Part shown: positions 44,540 to 53,305 of the stretch, piece after piece
Layout of the letters: each line of letters starts with the position of its first letter
Numbering within the stretch: the stretch's first letter is position 1
Assembly (NCBI RefSeq): GCF_020733705.1
Contig: NZ_JAJFZM010000002.1
Span: 434,001-498,000 of the forward strand
Reading direction: 5' to 3'
DNA length: 64,000 nt
From: Nocardia australiensis
Lineage (GTDB): Bacteria; Actinomycetota; Actinomycetes; Mycobacteriales; Mycobacteriaceae
Translations under genes and position numbers: made by a program
Notes under the pieces: model-generated
What the model was told of the DNA's origin: nothing
The model's input: the letters and a program-made list of their open reading frames with translations, nothing else
Database searches by the model: none

Positions 44540-45060
44540 GCAAGGTATTCGCTACCGCGGCGGAGGCGGTCGCCGACATTGTCGACGGGTCGTCGCTCGC
44601 GGTCGGTGGGTTCGGTCTGTGCGGCATCCCGACCGAGCTGATCGGTGGTATCGCCGAGAGCGGTGTGTCGAGTCTCGACGTGTTCTCCAACAACTGCGGC
44701 GTGGACGACTATGGTCTGGGAATTCTGTTGTCGGCCGGTCAGATTCGTCGGGTGACGGCGTCGTATGTCGGTGAGAACAAGGAGTTCGCGCGGCAGTACC
44801 TCTCGGGTGAGCTGGAGGTGGAGCTGACGCCGCAGGGCACGCTGGCCGAACGGTTGCGGGCCGGTGGCGCCGGTATCCCCGCGTTCTACACTCCGGCCGG
44901 AGTCGACACCCCGGTTACCCTCCGACAACATCTGTGCGGGCGCAGTAGAACCGCTGAGCGCCTCCTCGTGCCCGAATCCTCGGACATCTGGCGCTCTCAG
45001 CGGTTCTCAGCCTGTGTCAGTGACTCTCCACGGCCAGCGGTGGCCGCCAGCGTCTGCTGA
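44536..45060 (+). pseudogene. 3-oxoacid CoA-transferase subunit A, truncated
   Basis: The frame begins at an ATA (in the position where ATGA would overlap the fahA stop) with [20 protein letters not shown], then [30 protein letters not shown] and [14 protein letters not shown], all true to subunit A of succinyl-CoA:acetoacetate CoA-transferase. Similarity stops at about 44922 (GVDTPVT) and the remaining 46 codons are unrelated. About half the subunit and all of subunit B are missing. An intact copy would have activated the acetoacetate released by FahA. Loss probably came from the rearrangement that joined the next cluster. Confidence 0.82.
44948..45006. terminator. Imperfect hairpin at the 44.9-45.0 kb junction
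   Basis: GAACCGCTGAGCGCC faces GGCGCTCTCAGCGGTTC across 27 bases, with a 2-nt bulge. It lies right after the stop of the minus-strand monooxygenase gene, so it may be its terminator, or a relic of the junction. Confidence 0.45.
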
Positions 45061-47410
45061 GCTCGGACGGTCGCGCGGCGGCACGCACCAGTTGGAGTCG
45101 CGGTGGCGGGCCGTCGGTGCGGCCCGCCGGGGGCTTTCGGCTGCCTGCGCGGAACGGCGCCGGCCATTCGGCGGCCGTTCCGCGGTAGCCCTGTTCCACT
45201 GCCGCATGCAGTGTCCATTGCGGGTCCCACAAGTGCGCTCGGCCGATGGCGACCAGGTCGGCGCGGCCGGCGAGGAGCACCGAGTTGACATCGTCGTGCG
45301 ACGATATCGCGCCGACCGCCACCACTGCGACACCGTGCGGAACGCCAACCTCCTGCCGGATGCGGTCCGCGAAAGGTGTTTGATAACTGCGGCCGAAGGC
45401 AGGTTTTTCGTGTTTGACCACCTGCCCGGTGGACACGTGCAACACGTCTACGCCGTGTTCGGCGAAGGCACGCGCGATCGCGATTGCGTCGTCGATCGTG
45501 TTGCCGTCGTCGGCCCAGTCGGTGGCCGAGATGCGCACCGACAGCGGGCGATCCGCGGGCCAGACTTCACGGATCGCGTCGAAGACGCGCAGCGGGAAAC
45601 GAAGCCGGTTTTCCAGCGAACCGCCGAATTCGTCGGTACGGCGGTTGGCAAGCGGAGACAGGAACGACGAGAGCAGATAACCGTGCGCGCAATGCAGCTC
45701 GAGAATATCGAAACCGGCGCGCGCCGCGGCCTGCGCAGCATCGACGAATTGTGTTGTGACCTCACCGAGTTCGACGGTGGTGATTTCGCGGGGTGTCCGG
45801 TTGCCTGGTCCGTAGGGGATTGCCGACGGACTGACGGTTTCCCAACCGCCGGTCTCCAGAGGATCGTCGATTCCCTCCCACATGACCTTGGTGGCGCCCT
45901 TGCGTCCGGAGTGCCCGAGCTGCACTCCGATCTTCGACCTCGTGCTGGTGTGGACGAAGTCGACAATGCGGGACCAGGACTTCTCCTGTTCCTCGGTATA
46001 GAGGCCGGCGCATCCCGGTGTGATGCGGCCTTCAGGCGACACGCAGACCATTTCGGTCATCACCAGACCGGCGCCGCCGAGTGCCTTGCTGCCGAGGTGA
46101 ACCAGGTGGAAATCGCTGGGAACCCCGTCGGTCGCGGCGTACATGTCCATGGGCGAGACCAGGATTCGGTTCGGTAGCTCGACACCCTTGATCCGCAGCG
46201 GGTAGAACATCGGCGGGCGGGTTGAGGTGACTGCACCGGTGGCGTCGGCCTGGGTGGACAGGTACCAGCCGTCAATCGAGTCGACGAAACCGTCGTCACG
46301 CAGCCGCAGGTTGTCGTAGGTGATCCGGCGGCTGCGGGTCAGCAGATTGAAGGCGAACTGATCGGGGGGCTGGTCGGTGTACTTGGCGATCGATTCGAAC
46401 CACTCGAGGCTGGCCTGGGCGGCACGTTGCACCGATTCGACCACAGGCCGCCGCTCCGCCTCGTACGCGTCGAGTCCGGCGGCAACGGAATCGTTTTCGT
46501 GCAGGCAGGCGGCGAGGGCGAGGGCATCCTCCATCGCCAGTTTGGTGCCCGAGCCGATCGAAAAGTGTGCGGTGTGCGCCGCGTCGCCGATGAGAACGAT
46601 GTTTCCGTGCAGCCAGCCCTCATTGCGGACCGTGGTGAACTCGATCCACTTGGAGTTGTTGGCCTGCAACACGTGCCCGTCGAGCTCATCGGCGAAGATC
46701 TCCGATAACTGGGCGATGGACTTCTCGTCGTTCTCGCCGGGCGCGAACTCGCGATCGGCGAAGTCGTGGAAACCCGCGTTGCGCCAGACGGATTCGTGCA
46801 TCTCGACGATAAAGGTGCTCCCGCCAGCGCTGTACGGGTAGGCGTGCACCTGCATGATTCCGTACGGCGTGTGCTTGACGAAGAATTCGAACGCCTCGAA
46901 CACCCGATCGGTGCCCAGCCACATGTACTTGTTGTGCCGGCGGTCGAGCGTCGGGCGGAAGACGCCGGCGTACCGGGTGCGCACCGTGGAGTTGAGACCG
47001 TCGGCGGCGAGGACAAGATCATGCGTTGCCGCGAGTTCTTCGACGTCCGGCGCAAGCTGACGGTAATGAATGGTGACACCCAGCTCGGTGCACCGTTGTT
47101 GGAGGATGTGCAGTAGCTCCTTGCGGCTCATCGCCGCGAAACCCTGCCCACCCGAGGTCCGGATCTCGCCACGGTACTGGATGTCGATATCGCTCCAACG
47201 GGCGAACTGCTCGGTCATAGTCCGATAGACGTGCTCGTCGGCGTGCTCGATGCCGCCGAGTGTCTCGTCGGAGAACACGACACCGAATCCGAATGTGTCG
47301 TCCGGGGCGTTACGCTCCCAGATCGTGACCTCGTTCGCCGGGTCGAGTTGTTTCATCAGGGCGGAAAAGTACAGACCCGCAGGGCCTCCGCCGATCACAG
47401 CTATACGCAT
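45017..47410 (-). CDS. Anthraniloyl-CoA monooxygenase/reductase (flavoprotein-OYE fusion)
   Basis: A 797-residue two-domain flavoenzyme. Residues 1-390 are a class A FAD monooxygenase (GGGPAG at 7-12, [26 protein letters not shown]). Residues about 405-775 are an old-yellow-enzyme-type FMN domain ([15 protein letters not shown]-like start, [53 protein letters not shown]). This matches 2-aminobenzoyl-CoA monooxygenase/reductase and the related SdgC salicylyl-CoA hydroxylase. With a 2-aminobenzoate-CoA ligase upstream, anthraniloyl-CoA dearomatisation is the best call. The last residues PLAVESH extend beyond the RRW(R/K)P end seen in the paralogue at 57.8 kb, so the original stop was lost at the junction. 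Confidence 0.9.
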   Translation of the reverse strand: MRIAVIGGGPAGLYFSALMKQLDPANEVTIWERNAPDDTFGFGVVFSDETLGGIEHADEHVYRTMTEQFARWSDIDIQYRGEIRTSGGQGFAAMSRKELLHILQQRCTELGVTIHYRQLAPDVEELAATHDLVLAADGLNSTVRTRYAGVFRPTLDRRHNKYMWLGTDRVFEAFEFFVKHTPYGIMQVHAYPYSAGGSTFIVEMHESVWRNAGFHDFADREFAPGENDEKSIAQLSEIFADELDGHVLQANNSKWIEFTTVRNEGWLHGNIVLIGDAAHTAHFSIGSGTKLAMEDALALAACLHENDSVAAGLDAYEAERRPVVESVQRAAQASLEWFESIAKYTDQPPDQFAFNLLTRSRRITYDNLRLRDDGFVDSIDGWYLSTQADATGAVTSTRPPMFYPLRIKGVELPNRILVSPMDMYAATDGVPSDFHLVHLGSKALGGAGLVMTEMVCVSPEGRITPGCAGLYTEEQEKSWSRIVDFVHTSTRSKIGVQLGHSGRKGATKVMWEGIDDPLETGGWETVSPSAIPYGPGNRTPREITTVELGEVTTQFVDAAQAAARAGFDILELHCAHGYLLSSFLSPLANRRTDEFGGSLENRLRFPLRVFDAIREVWPADRPLSVRISATDWADDGNTIDDAIAIARAFAEHGVDVLHVSTGQVVKHEKPAFGRSYQTPFADRIRQEVGVPHGVAVVAVGAISSHDDVNSVLLAGRADLVAIGRAHLWDPQWTLHAAVEQGYRGTAAEWPAPFRAGSRKPPAGRTDGPPPRLQLVRAAARPSELSRRWRPPLAVESH

Positions 47411-47417
47411 GGAAGCC

Positions 47418-47912
47418 TCACACTTCTTGGATTGGAGTCGTCGGTCGAAATTCGGTCGAGCGGCGACCGGAGTTGATCGCGTCGGGTGCCGGTGTCCACG
47501 TGCTGCGGAGCGCGGCAGCGATATTCGTTGGCCATGCCTGGGAACCGTCGGCGGTGTCGGGCGCGTAGACCACGGTCAAAGTTCCGCGGGCCGCGATTGT
47601 CGAGGTATCCGGTTCGGTTGGCCGTGCCGGGGCGGGACGCCTGGTGACGACGAAGTCGTATTGCATCGACGACCTGCCGACTTTGCCCAAGGACAGTTCG
47701 ATGGAAGCGGTGTCGCCGAACCACAGCCGGTCGAGGTAGTCGACTTCGTATCGAACGCGCGGAATCTGCCCGAACAGCGAGAGGAGCCCGACCCGGTCCA
47801 GCAGGGCGGCTTCGGCGGCCTCGACCCAGCGGATGACCGTGCTGTGGTGGTAGTGCCCGGCCGCGTCGGTATCCTGCCAGTCGACCAGACGCTCGATGAC
47901 GACGCCGGTCAT
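47418..47912 (-). CDS. 4HBT-type hotdog acyl-CoA thioesterase
   Basis: A 164-residue single-hotdog thioesterase. The N-terminal WQDTDAAGHYHHSTVIRWVE carries the Asp of the 4-hydroxybenzoyl-CoA thioesterase active site. The family hydrolyses aromatic acyl-CoA esters. Its ATG overlaps the stop of the CoA ligase (ATGA) and it ends eight bases before the monooxygenase gene, so the three form one operon. It may recycle CoA from stalled anthraniloyl-CoA or act on the dearomatised product. Confidence 0.88.
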   Translation of the reverse strand: MTGVVIERLVDWQDTDAAGHYHHSTVIRWVEAAEAALLDRVGLLSLFGQIPRVRYEVDYLDRLWFGDTASIELSLGKVGRSSMQYDFVVTRRPAPARPTEPDTSTIAARGTLTVVYAPDTADGSQAWPTNIAAALRSTWTPAPDAINSGRRSTEFRPTTPIQEV

Positions 47913-49525
47913 CGTGCAGAGTTCCAGTGCTCGCGGATCTTGTACCGCTGCAACTTGCCGCTCGGGTTGCGGGGCAATGCGTCGACGATTTCGATGCTGC
48001 GCGGGTATTTGTACGGTGCCGCGGTTCGTTTGACGAAATCCTGCAACTCGCGGATCTTGGCCGTGTCGCCAGGCACGCCGGGGCGCAGCACGACCACAGC
48101 GTGCACGATCATGCCGCGATCCTCGTCCGGCACGCCGATGACCGCGCTCTCGACCACGTCCGGGTGCAGGTCGAGGATACCTTCGACCTCCGGAGCTGCG
48201 ATGTTGTAGCCCGCGGAGACGATCATGTCGTCGCTGCGCGCGTGGTACCAGAAGTACCCGTCGGTATCGCGGGTGTAGGTGTCTCCGGTCAAGTTCCAGC
48301 CGTTGCGAACGTAGTCAAGCTGGCGGGGGTCAGCGAGGTACCGGCAGCCGGTGGGCCCCTTGACCGCCAGAATTCCAGGGGTGCCATCCAGCACCGGGCG
48401 GCCATCCTCGTCCTGGATCTCAGCCCGGTAGCCGGGAACGACTCGGCCGGTGGAGCCCGGCCGGATGTCGTCGTCGGCGGCGGAGATGAACACATGCAAC
48501 AGCTCGGTGCCGCCGAGCCCGTTGATGATCTTCAATCCGGTATTTTCGTGGAACTTGGTGAACACGGCCTCAGGCAGGTGTTCACCTGCCGACACGCAAC
48601 GGCGCAATGACTTCAATCGCCCGAGATCGTCACGTTTTAGCAATGCCTTGTAGGCAGTCGGTGCGGTGAACAGCACCGTCACCGAGAACTTCTCGATCGG
48701 GTCGACGAGCGTGTCCGGATCGGCTTTCTCGAGCAGCACGACCGACGCTCCGATCCGCAACGGGAAGATCACCAGCGCTCCGAGGCCGAAGGTGAAGGCC
48801 AGCGGAGGGGTTCCAATAAAGACGTCGTCCGCGCGTGGGGCGACGATGTGTTCGGAGAAGGTATCGGCGTTGGCGAGCACGTCGCGATGGAAATGCATCG
48901 TCGCCTTCGGTACGCCAGTCGTACCGGAAGTCGGCGCAAGCAGCACGACGTCGTCAGCGGCGGTCTGAATGTCGTCGAAGACCACCGGTTTGGCCGCGGC
49001 GCAGGTGGTGAGGTCGGCTGCGGTCGATCCGCCGACCGGGACCATCATCAGCGAAGGATCTGCGGCGGCCAGTTCGTCGAGCAGCCGACTGTCACAGAGC
49101 GCGAAGACCGGGCGGGTGAGCTCGATCAGCTTCGACAGCTCGGGTGCACGCAGCAGCGGCATCGTCGTCACCACCACCCCGCCTGCCTTGACAACGCCGA
49201 GCCAGCATGCCACCAGCCACGGGGTGGTGGGGCCGCGCAGCAGTACGCGGTTACCGGGAACCAGGCCGTAGTCATCGGTCAGCACGTGCGCAATCTGATT
49301 TGCGCGGTGGAGGAGTTCGCCGTAGGTCCAGGACTCCTCGCTGGTGAGAAGGCACGGCCGGTCACGCCCGTGCCTGGCCACTGCGCCATCGAGCAAGGCG
49401 GTCGCGCAGTTCAAGCGATCGGGGTAGTGCAGCGCGGGCAGATCGAAGACGAACTCGGGCCACTCCGCTTCGGGAGGGAGGTTGTCCCGACAGAACGTGT
49501 CCGTGTGCGCTGAGGGTGTAAGCAT
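47909..49525 (-). CDS. 2-aminobenzoate (anthranilate)-CoA ligase
   Basis: A 538-residue adenylate-forming enzyme of the benzoate-CoA ligase group. Characteristic are LPPEAEWPEFVFDLPALHYPDRLN-like opening, APTSGTTGVPKATMHFHRD, NGLGGTELLHVFISA, TGDTYTRDTDGYFWYHARSDD and NPSGKLQRYKI. The opening segment is shared with 2-aminobenzoate-CoA ligases. It would form anthraniloyl-CoA from the anthranilate made by kynureninase. First gene of a three-gene minus-strand operon divergent from a PaaX regulator. Confidence 0.88.
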   Translation of the reverse strand: MLTPSAHTDTFCRDNLPPEAEWPEFVFDLPALHYPDRLNCATALLDGAVARHGRDRPCLLTSEESWTYGELLHRANQIAHVLTDDYGLVPGNRVLLRGPTTPWLVACWLGVVKAGGVVVTTMPLLRAPELSKLIELTRPVFALCDSRLLDELAAADPSLMMVPVGGSTAADLTTCAAAKPVVFDDIQTAADDVVLLAPTSGTTGVPKATMHFHRDVLANADTFSEHIVAPRADDVFIGTPPLAFTFGLGALVIFPLRIGASVVLLEKADPDTLVDPIEKFSVTVLFTAPTAYKALLKRDDLGRLKSLRRCVSAGEHLPEAVFTKFHENTGLKIINGLGGTELLHVFISAADDDIRPGSTGRVVPGYRAEIQDEDGRPVLDGTPGILAVKGPTGCRYLADPRQLDYVRNGWNLTGDTYTRDTDGYFWYHARSDDMIVSAGYNIAAPEVEGILDLHPDVVESAVIGVPDEDRGMIVHAVVVLRPGVPGDTAKIRELQDFVKRTAAPYKYPRSIEIVDALPRNPSGKLQRYKIREHWNSAR

Positions 49526-49576
49526 TGTTTTCGGCCCTTTCGGAGGCTGAGAACGGAGAGGAACCCCAGCCGATAT

Positions 49577-49595
49577 CGTCTATTTGTGACGATCG
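49577..49595. promoter_or_regulatory. Operator-like palindrome ATCGTC-N7-GACGAT
   Basis: Perfect 6-bp arms with a 7-bp spacer between the ligase and PaaX genes. Related sequences occur before RidA/FAH (51062) and before the tryptophan dioxygenase (58065), so this may be a PaaX site. Confidence 0.5.
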
Positions 49596-49596
49596 T

Positions 49597-49610
49597 TGCA
49601 GAGGCAACAT
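49597..49610. promoter_or_regulatory. Inverted repeat GTTGC-AGAG-GCAAC
   Basis: Perfect 5-bp arms directly adjacent to the preceding palindrome and upstream of an AT-rich TATTAATTAA patch, likely part of the divergent promoter. Confidence 0.35.
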
Positions 49611-49673
49611 ATTAATTAAACACAGCTGTAGCCCGATGTGCTAGTGGAATCGCGAAACTCGCGGCTGCGGCCG

Positions 49674-49679
49674 TAGGCT
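49674..49679 (+). promoter_or_regulatory. -10 box (TAGGCT) for leaderless PaaX mRNA
   Basis: TANNNT hexamer followed by six bases and then the ATG, placing +1 exactly at the start codon. There is no ribosome site. Confidence 0.55.
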
Positions 49680-49685
49680 GAATTC

Positions 49686-50540
49686 ATGATTGATCTCGGC
49701 GAGTTGCTTCCGGATAGCCAGGAGACGCAACCGCGAGAGTTGATCGTGTCGTTATTCGGGCTCTACGCCCGCGGGGAAGGCAATTGGCTCGCTGTCTCGG
49801 CGTTGGTCCGACTGATGGCCGAGATCGGCGTGGACGGCCCAGCAGTTCGTTCGTCGGTTTCCCGCCTGAAGCGACGCAACATCCTGCACAGCGTCCGACG
49901 CGGCGGAGCCGCCGGGTACGAGCTCTCGCTGTCGGCGATGGCGGCACTGTCCGAGGGCGATGCACGCATCTTCCACCGCCGCCGAGCCGAGCTCGACGAC
50001 GGTTGGCTGATGCTGGTGTTCTCGGTACCGGAGTCGGAACGCGACAAGCGGCACGCCTTGCGCAGCTCGCTGACCAGGCTAGGGTTCGGAACAGTCAGCC
50101 CCGGCACGTGGATCGCACCCGGGAATATGACCAATGAAGTGCGCATCGTCCTGGAGCGCAAGGGATTCACCAACTACGTGGAGCTGTTCGAGGGCGTACA
50201 TGTCGGCGTGCGGCCCATCCGCCAGGCGGTCGAATCCTGGTGGGACTTCGACGAATTGTCGCAGCTGTACGCAGACTTCCAGCGCCGGTACCGGCCCGCA
50301 CTCGATGCCGCCGACGCGCTGGCCGCCGAGCAGCAAAAGGCGTTCGCCACCTATGTACCGATGCTGACCGAATGGCGGCGGCTGCCGTACCTCGATCCGG
50401 GACTCCCGGTCGAGCTGCTACCCGACGGCTGGAACGGGCTGGCCGCCGAGCAGCTGTTCGCCGACCTCGATCACGCGCTCGCCGGACCGGCCGGACGGCA
50501 CGCACGAGAGATCATGCACGGAACCGGACCGGCAGCGTAA
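49686..50540 (+). CDS. PaaX family transcriptional regulator
   Basis: A 284-residue PaaX-type repressor. The N-terminal winged helix (SLFGLYARGEGNWLAVSALV, VRSSVSRLKRRNIL) is followed by the central domain with WLMLVFSVPESERDKRHALRS and the C-terminal PaaX_C domain (YVPMLTEWRRLPYLDPGLPVELLP). Family members bind aryl-CoA thioesters such as phenylacetyl-CoA, so anthraniloyl-CoA is a plausible inducer here. It diverges from the ligase operon and has a paralogue behind the kynureninase gene. Confidence 0.9.
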   Translation: MIDLGELLPDSQETQPRELIVSLFGLYARGEGNWLAVSALVRLMAEIGVDGPAVRSSVSRLKRRNILHSVRRGGAAGYELSLSAMAALSEGDARIFHRRRAELDDGWLMLVFSVPESERDKRHALRSSLTRLGFGTVSPGTWIAPGNMTNEVRIVLERKGFTNYVELFEGVHVGVRPIRQAVESWWDFDELSQLYADFQRRYRPALDAADALAAEQQKAFATYVPMLTEWRRLPYLDPGLPVELLPDGWNGLAAEQLFADLDHALAGPAGRHAREIMHGTGPAA

Positions 50541-50567
50541 GCCCGCGGCGTCGACATCGCCGCAGGC
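50541..50567. terminator. Bidirectional hairpin between PaaX and RidA genes
   Basis: GCC-C-GCGGCG / CGCCGC-A-GGC stem with a TCGACAT loop, filling the gap between the convergent stops. Confidence 0.55.
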
Positions 50568-50972
50568 TCAGGCCTGTTCGGCGTCCAGCGCTGCCACGGC
50601 CTGGATCTCGACCAGCGCCTCGGGCTGCCACAGCGCCGTAACGCCGACGCCAGCCATCGCCGGATACTCGGTACCGGCCAGTTCACGCCAGATCCGGCCG
50701 ATCTCTTTGCCGTTGGCCTGATAGTCGGGAATGTCGAGCAGGTAGATCGTGACACTGAGCAGGTTCTCGGGCCGGCCCCCAGCCGCTTCGAGCGCAGCAA
50801 GCACATTGGAGAACGCCTGACGGAACTGGGCGACGATCCCGCCGTCGATGATCTTCCCCTCCGGCGTCAAGGCCGTCTGGCCGGCCAGGTGAACGATGTT
50901 GCGATAGCAGGTCGCGTGTGCGAATCCGGACGGCTTCGCCAGCGCTGATGGGTTGATTCGCTCGATGGACAT
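50568..50972 (-). CDS. RidA family (enamine/imine deaminase) protein
   Basis: A 134-residue protein of the RidA/YjgF family, trimeric in known members. It has the family core HLAGQTALTPEGKIIDGGIVAQFRQAFSNVLAALEAAGG and VTIYLLDIPDYQA. The conserved arginine of true RidA (R105 in the R-x-x-V-x-V-x-x-L motif) is replaced in MAGVGVTALWQPEALVEIQAVAAL, so it belongs to a Rid subgroup with a different site. The dearomatised product of anthraniloyl-CoA is an enamine, so hydrolytic deamination is a fitting role. Divergent from the FAH-cupin-TesB operon. Confidence 0.88.
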   Translation of the reverse strand: MSIERINPSALAKPSGFAHATCYRNIVHLAGQTALTPEGKIIDGGIVAQFRQAFSNVLAALEAAGGRPENLLSVTIYLLDIPDYQANGKEIGRIWRELAGTEYPAMAGVGVTALWQPEALVEIQAVAALDAEQA

Positions 50973-51061
50973 GGTGCCTCTTTTCTCGATCGGGCCGGCA
51001 CGGTCGGCGAGCCGATTTCATCTCAGGGTGGTTCGGACCACAATATGGTGCTAACGTAGCT

Positions 51062-51080
51062 ATCGTCAATAGAACGCGAT
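51062..51080. promoter_or_regulatory. Operator-like site in divergent RidA/FAH promoter
   Basis: ATCGTCAATAGAACGCGAT shares ATCGTC-N-AT and the terminal CGAT with the site at 49577, and CGTCAAT-R-GAACG with the site at 58065. Confidence 0.5.
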
Positions 51081-51147
51081 ATGGCAGAGATGCTCTTCCT
51101 GTGTTCGACATTCAATACAGACCCGGCCGATCTATGGAGGCCCTGCC

Positions 51148-52020
51148 ATGCGTTTGCGAACAGTTCTTGCCGCCGACGGCGGCAGCCGCGCCGAAGTCTG
51201 CCTCGATGGACAGTGGTACGCGACCGCCGCCGCAGACGTCGGAGCCCTGCTCGCAACCCCGGGCTGGCGCTCAGCCCAGGCCCATTCCGACCGGCAGCAG
51301 AACGCCCCTGAGCGACCGGCTCCCGTCGTGACCACACCGGGCAAGATCGTGTGCTGCGGCCATAACTATCGCGCCCACATCGGCGAGATGGCCCAGTCGG
51401 AACCCGAATTCCCCACCCTCTTCGCGAAATTCGCCGACACCCTCACCGCATGGAACGCCGACATCGCGCTGCCGGGCCCCGCCGAGACGGTAGCTCTCGA
51501 CTGGGAGGCCGAACTCGCGATCGTGGTCGGCACCGTGCTCCGGCATGCCGATCGCGACACCGCGCGGGCCGGCATTGCCGGATACACCGTCGCCAACGAC
51601 TTCTCCGTCCGCGCCTGGCAGCGCAGAACCTCACAGTGGTTGCAGGGCAAGGCATTCGATGCCACCACGCCGCTGGGACCGGAATTGGTCACCCCCGACG
51701 AAGTCGACCCCGGCAACGGCCTGCGCATCGTCTGCCGGGTCAACGGCATCGACGAACAGGTCGGGTCGACAGACGATCTGCTGTTCGACCCAGCGACGCT
51801 GCTCGCCTACATCTCCGAATTCACCACTTTGCGGGCGGGTGATGTCGTGCTGACCGGAACGCCGGGCGGCGTCGGTATCGCCGCCGATCCGCCCAGGTTC
51901 CTTCGCGACGGTGACGTCGTGGAAACGGAGATCGAAGGGATCGGCCTGTTGCGCAACCAAATCACCCACTATCCCAACAAGATCGACGCCGTGCAGCGGG
52001 TCGGAAAGGAAAGGCAATGA
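51148..52020 (+). CDS. Fumarylacetoacetate hydrolase (FAH) family protein
   Basis: A 290-residue FAH-fold enzyme. The metal site is indicated by CCGHNYRAHIGE, DWEAELAIVVG (Glu-x-Glu) and NDFSVRAWQ, and the C-terminal VVLTGTPGGVGIAADPPRFL is the usual family end. It is of the short, bacterial catechol-pathway type (hydratase, isomerase or beta-diketone hydrolase), not true fumarylacetoacetase. A GGAGG site precedes ATG. It could cleave a ring-opened beta-keto intermediate of anthraniloyl-CoA breakdown. Overlaps the cupin gene by ATGA. Confidence 0.88.
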   Translation: MRLRTVLAADGGSRAEVCLDGQWYATAAADVGALLATPGWRSAQAHSDRQQNAPERPAPVVTTPGKIVCCGHNYRAHIGEMAQSEPEFPTLFAKFADTLTAWNADIALPGPAETVALDWEAELAIVVGTVLRHADRDTARAGIAGYTVANDFSVRAWQRRTSQWLQGKAFDATTPLGPELVTPDEVDPGNGLRIVCRVNGIDEQVGSTDDLLFDPATLLAYISEFTTLRAGDVVLTGTPGGVGIAADPPRFLRDGDVVETEIEGIGLLRNQITHYPNKIDAVQRVGKERQ

Positions 52021-52457
52021 CCAGCGAGATCGCCAACACCCGGGTAGTCCCGGTCGTCACCCGGGCAGGACACGAACATCACGGAACCACCCAGTCCGGC
52101 GGCGCCGTACGCGTGTCGGGGGTCGGACCGCAGCACACGCCCGCTACCCGAATCTGGTTCGGGAAAGTGACCAACGAGCCCGGCTACCGCTCACTGCCCC
52201 ACCACCACGGTGAGGCCGAGACCGGCGGCTACGTGCTCACTGGCGTGGCGCGCATCTACTACGGCGAGAACTACCGGGAATACGTCGACATGAGTGAGGG
52301 CGATTTCGTGTTCGTGCCGCCGTTCATGCCGCACGTTGAGGTGAACATGAGTACCACCGAAGAACTGGTGTGGCTGACCTGCCGCACCCCTGACAACATT
52401 GTCGTCAACCTCCAGGAAGTGGACGACTCGACCCTCGTGGGGTATCGGCGCGCATGA
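52017..52457 (+). CDS. Small cupin-domain protein
   Basis: A 146-residue single-domain cupin. Motif 1 is HHHGEAETGGYVLTG (His, His, Glu ligands) and motif 2 is EGDFVFVPPFMPHVEVN. Small cupins of this type may be dioxygenases, isomerases or sugar-binding proteins; no family-specific assignment is possible. Translational coupling to both the FAH-family gene and TesB places it in the same pathway. Confidence 0.85.
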   Translation: MTSEIANTRVVPVVTRAGHEHHGTTQSGGAVRVSGVGPQHTPATRIWFGKVTNEPGYRSLPHHHGEAETGGYVLTGVARIYYGENYREYVDMSEGDFVFVPPFMPHVEVNMSTTEELVWLTCRTPDNIVVNLQEVDDSTLVGYRRA

Positions 52458-53305
52458 GCACTGCGATCTCTCTTCTGGACTGGCTGCAGGTCCGTGAAAA
52501 CCGGCCCGACTCGTTCGATGCCTCGCATCAGCCCATTCCCTCCGGACGCGCCTACGGCGGCGAAACCCTGGCGCACGCGTTGGCCGCGGTACTGCAGACC
52601 GTCGACGACGAGCGGGTCCTGCACTCGTTCCACGGGTTCTTCCTTCGGGCGGCGGACGTCGCGGTACCGAGCACCTACGACGTGACTCGTGTGCGTGACG
52701 GACGGAACTTCTCAGCGCGGTCGATCGTCGGGCGCCAAGGAGACCGTGTGACCTTCCACGGATTCGCCTCCTGCCACGTACCGTCAGACACTCCCGTTCG
52801 GCACACGATTGAGATGCCCGACCTCCCTGACCCGGAATCCCTGCCGACCTCGGCCGAGGCAGTTGCGGGGACCTCGGTTCGCGACACCGAGTACTGGGCG
52901 CACGGCCGACACTTCGATATACGACACGTCGACCCACCCGTTTACACCGAACCAGCGGAGCAGCGGCAGTCCCGACAAGTCGTGTGGGTCAAGGCGTTCG
53001 ACCGCCTGCCCGACGATCCCGCCGCACATCGCCTCGCGCTCGCCTACGTCTGCGATTACACCCTGCTCGAACCGGCGTTGCGCCGACACGGGGCAGCGTG
53101 GGCACAGGACGGCGTCATCACCGCCAGTCTCGACCACGCGATGTGGTGGCATGAACAGGGGCGCGCGGACGAATGGATCGCACTGGTTCAAGACAGCCCG
53201 CACACCGATGCTGGACTCGCCACCACCAGGGCATCCTTGTTCTCCCGCGAAGGCCGACTGCTGGCCACAATCGCCCAACACGGGCTCGTTCAACTTCCCG
53301 CCTGA
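52454..53305 (+). CDS. Acyl-CoA thioesterase II (TesB-like)
   Basis: A 283-residue double-hotdog thioesterase. It shows FDASHQPIPSGRAYGGETLAHAL, HSFHGFFLRAADVAVPSTYDV, HGFASCHVP, CDYTLLEP and SLDHAMWWHEQGRADEWIAL, which are TesB signatures including the aspartate and the SLDH segment. It releases free acids from acyl-CoA. As the last gene of the operon it may control CoA balance or end the pathway. Confidence 0.9.
   Translation: MSTAISLLDWLQVRENRPDSFDASHQPIPSGRAYGGETLAHALAAVLQTVDDERVLHSFHGFFLRAADVAVPSTYDVTRVRDGRNFSARSIVGRQGDRVTFHGFASCHVPSDTPVRHTIEMPDLPDPESLPTSAEAVAGTSVRDTEYWAHGRHFDIRHVDPPVYTEPAEQRQSRQVVWVKAFDRLPDDPAAHRLALAYVCDYTLLEPALRRHGAAWAQDGVITASLDHAMWWHEQGRADEWIALVQDSPHTDAGLATTRASLFSREGRLLATIAQHGLVQLPA

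Noticed and set aside
44948-45006. Insertion-sequence end at the breakpoint
   Set aside because: There is no transposase, no target-site duplication and the inverted repeat is a single hairpin, more like a terminator.
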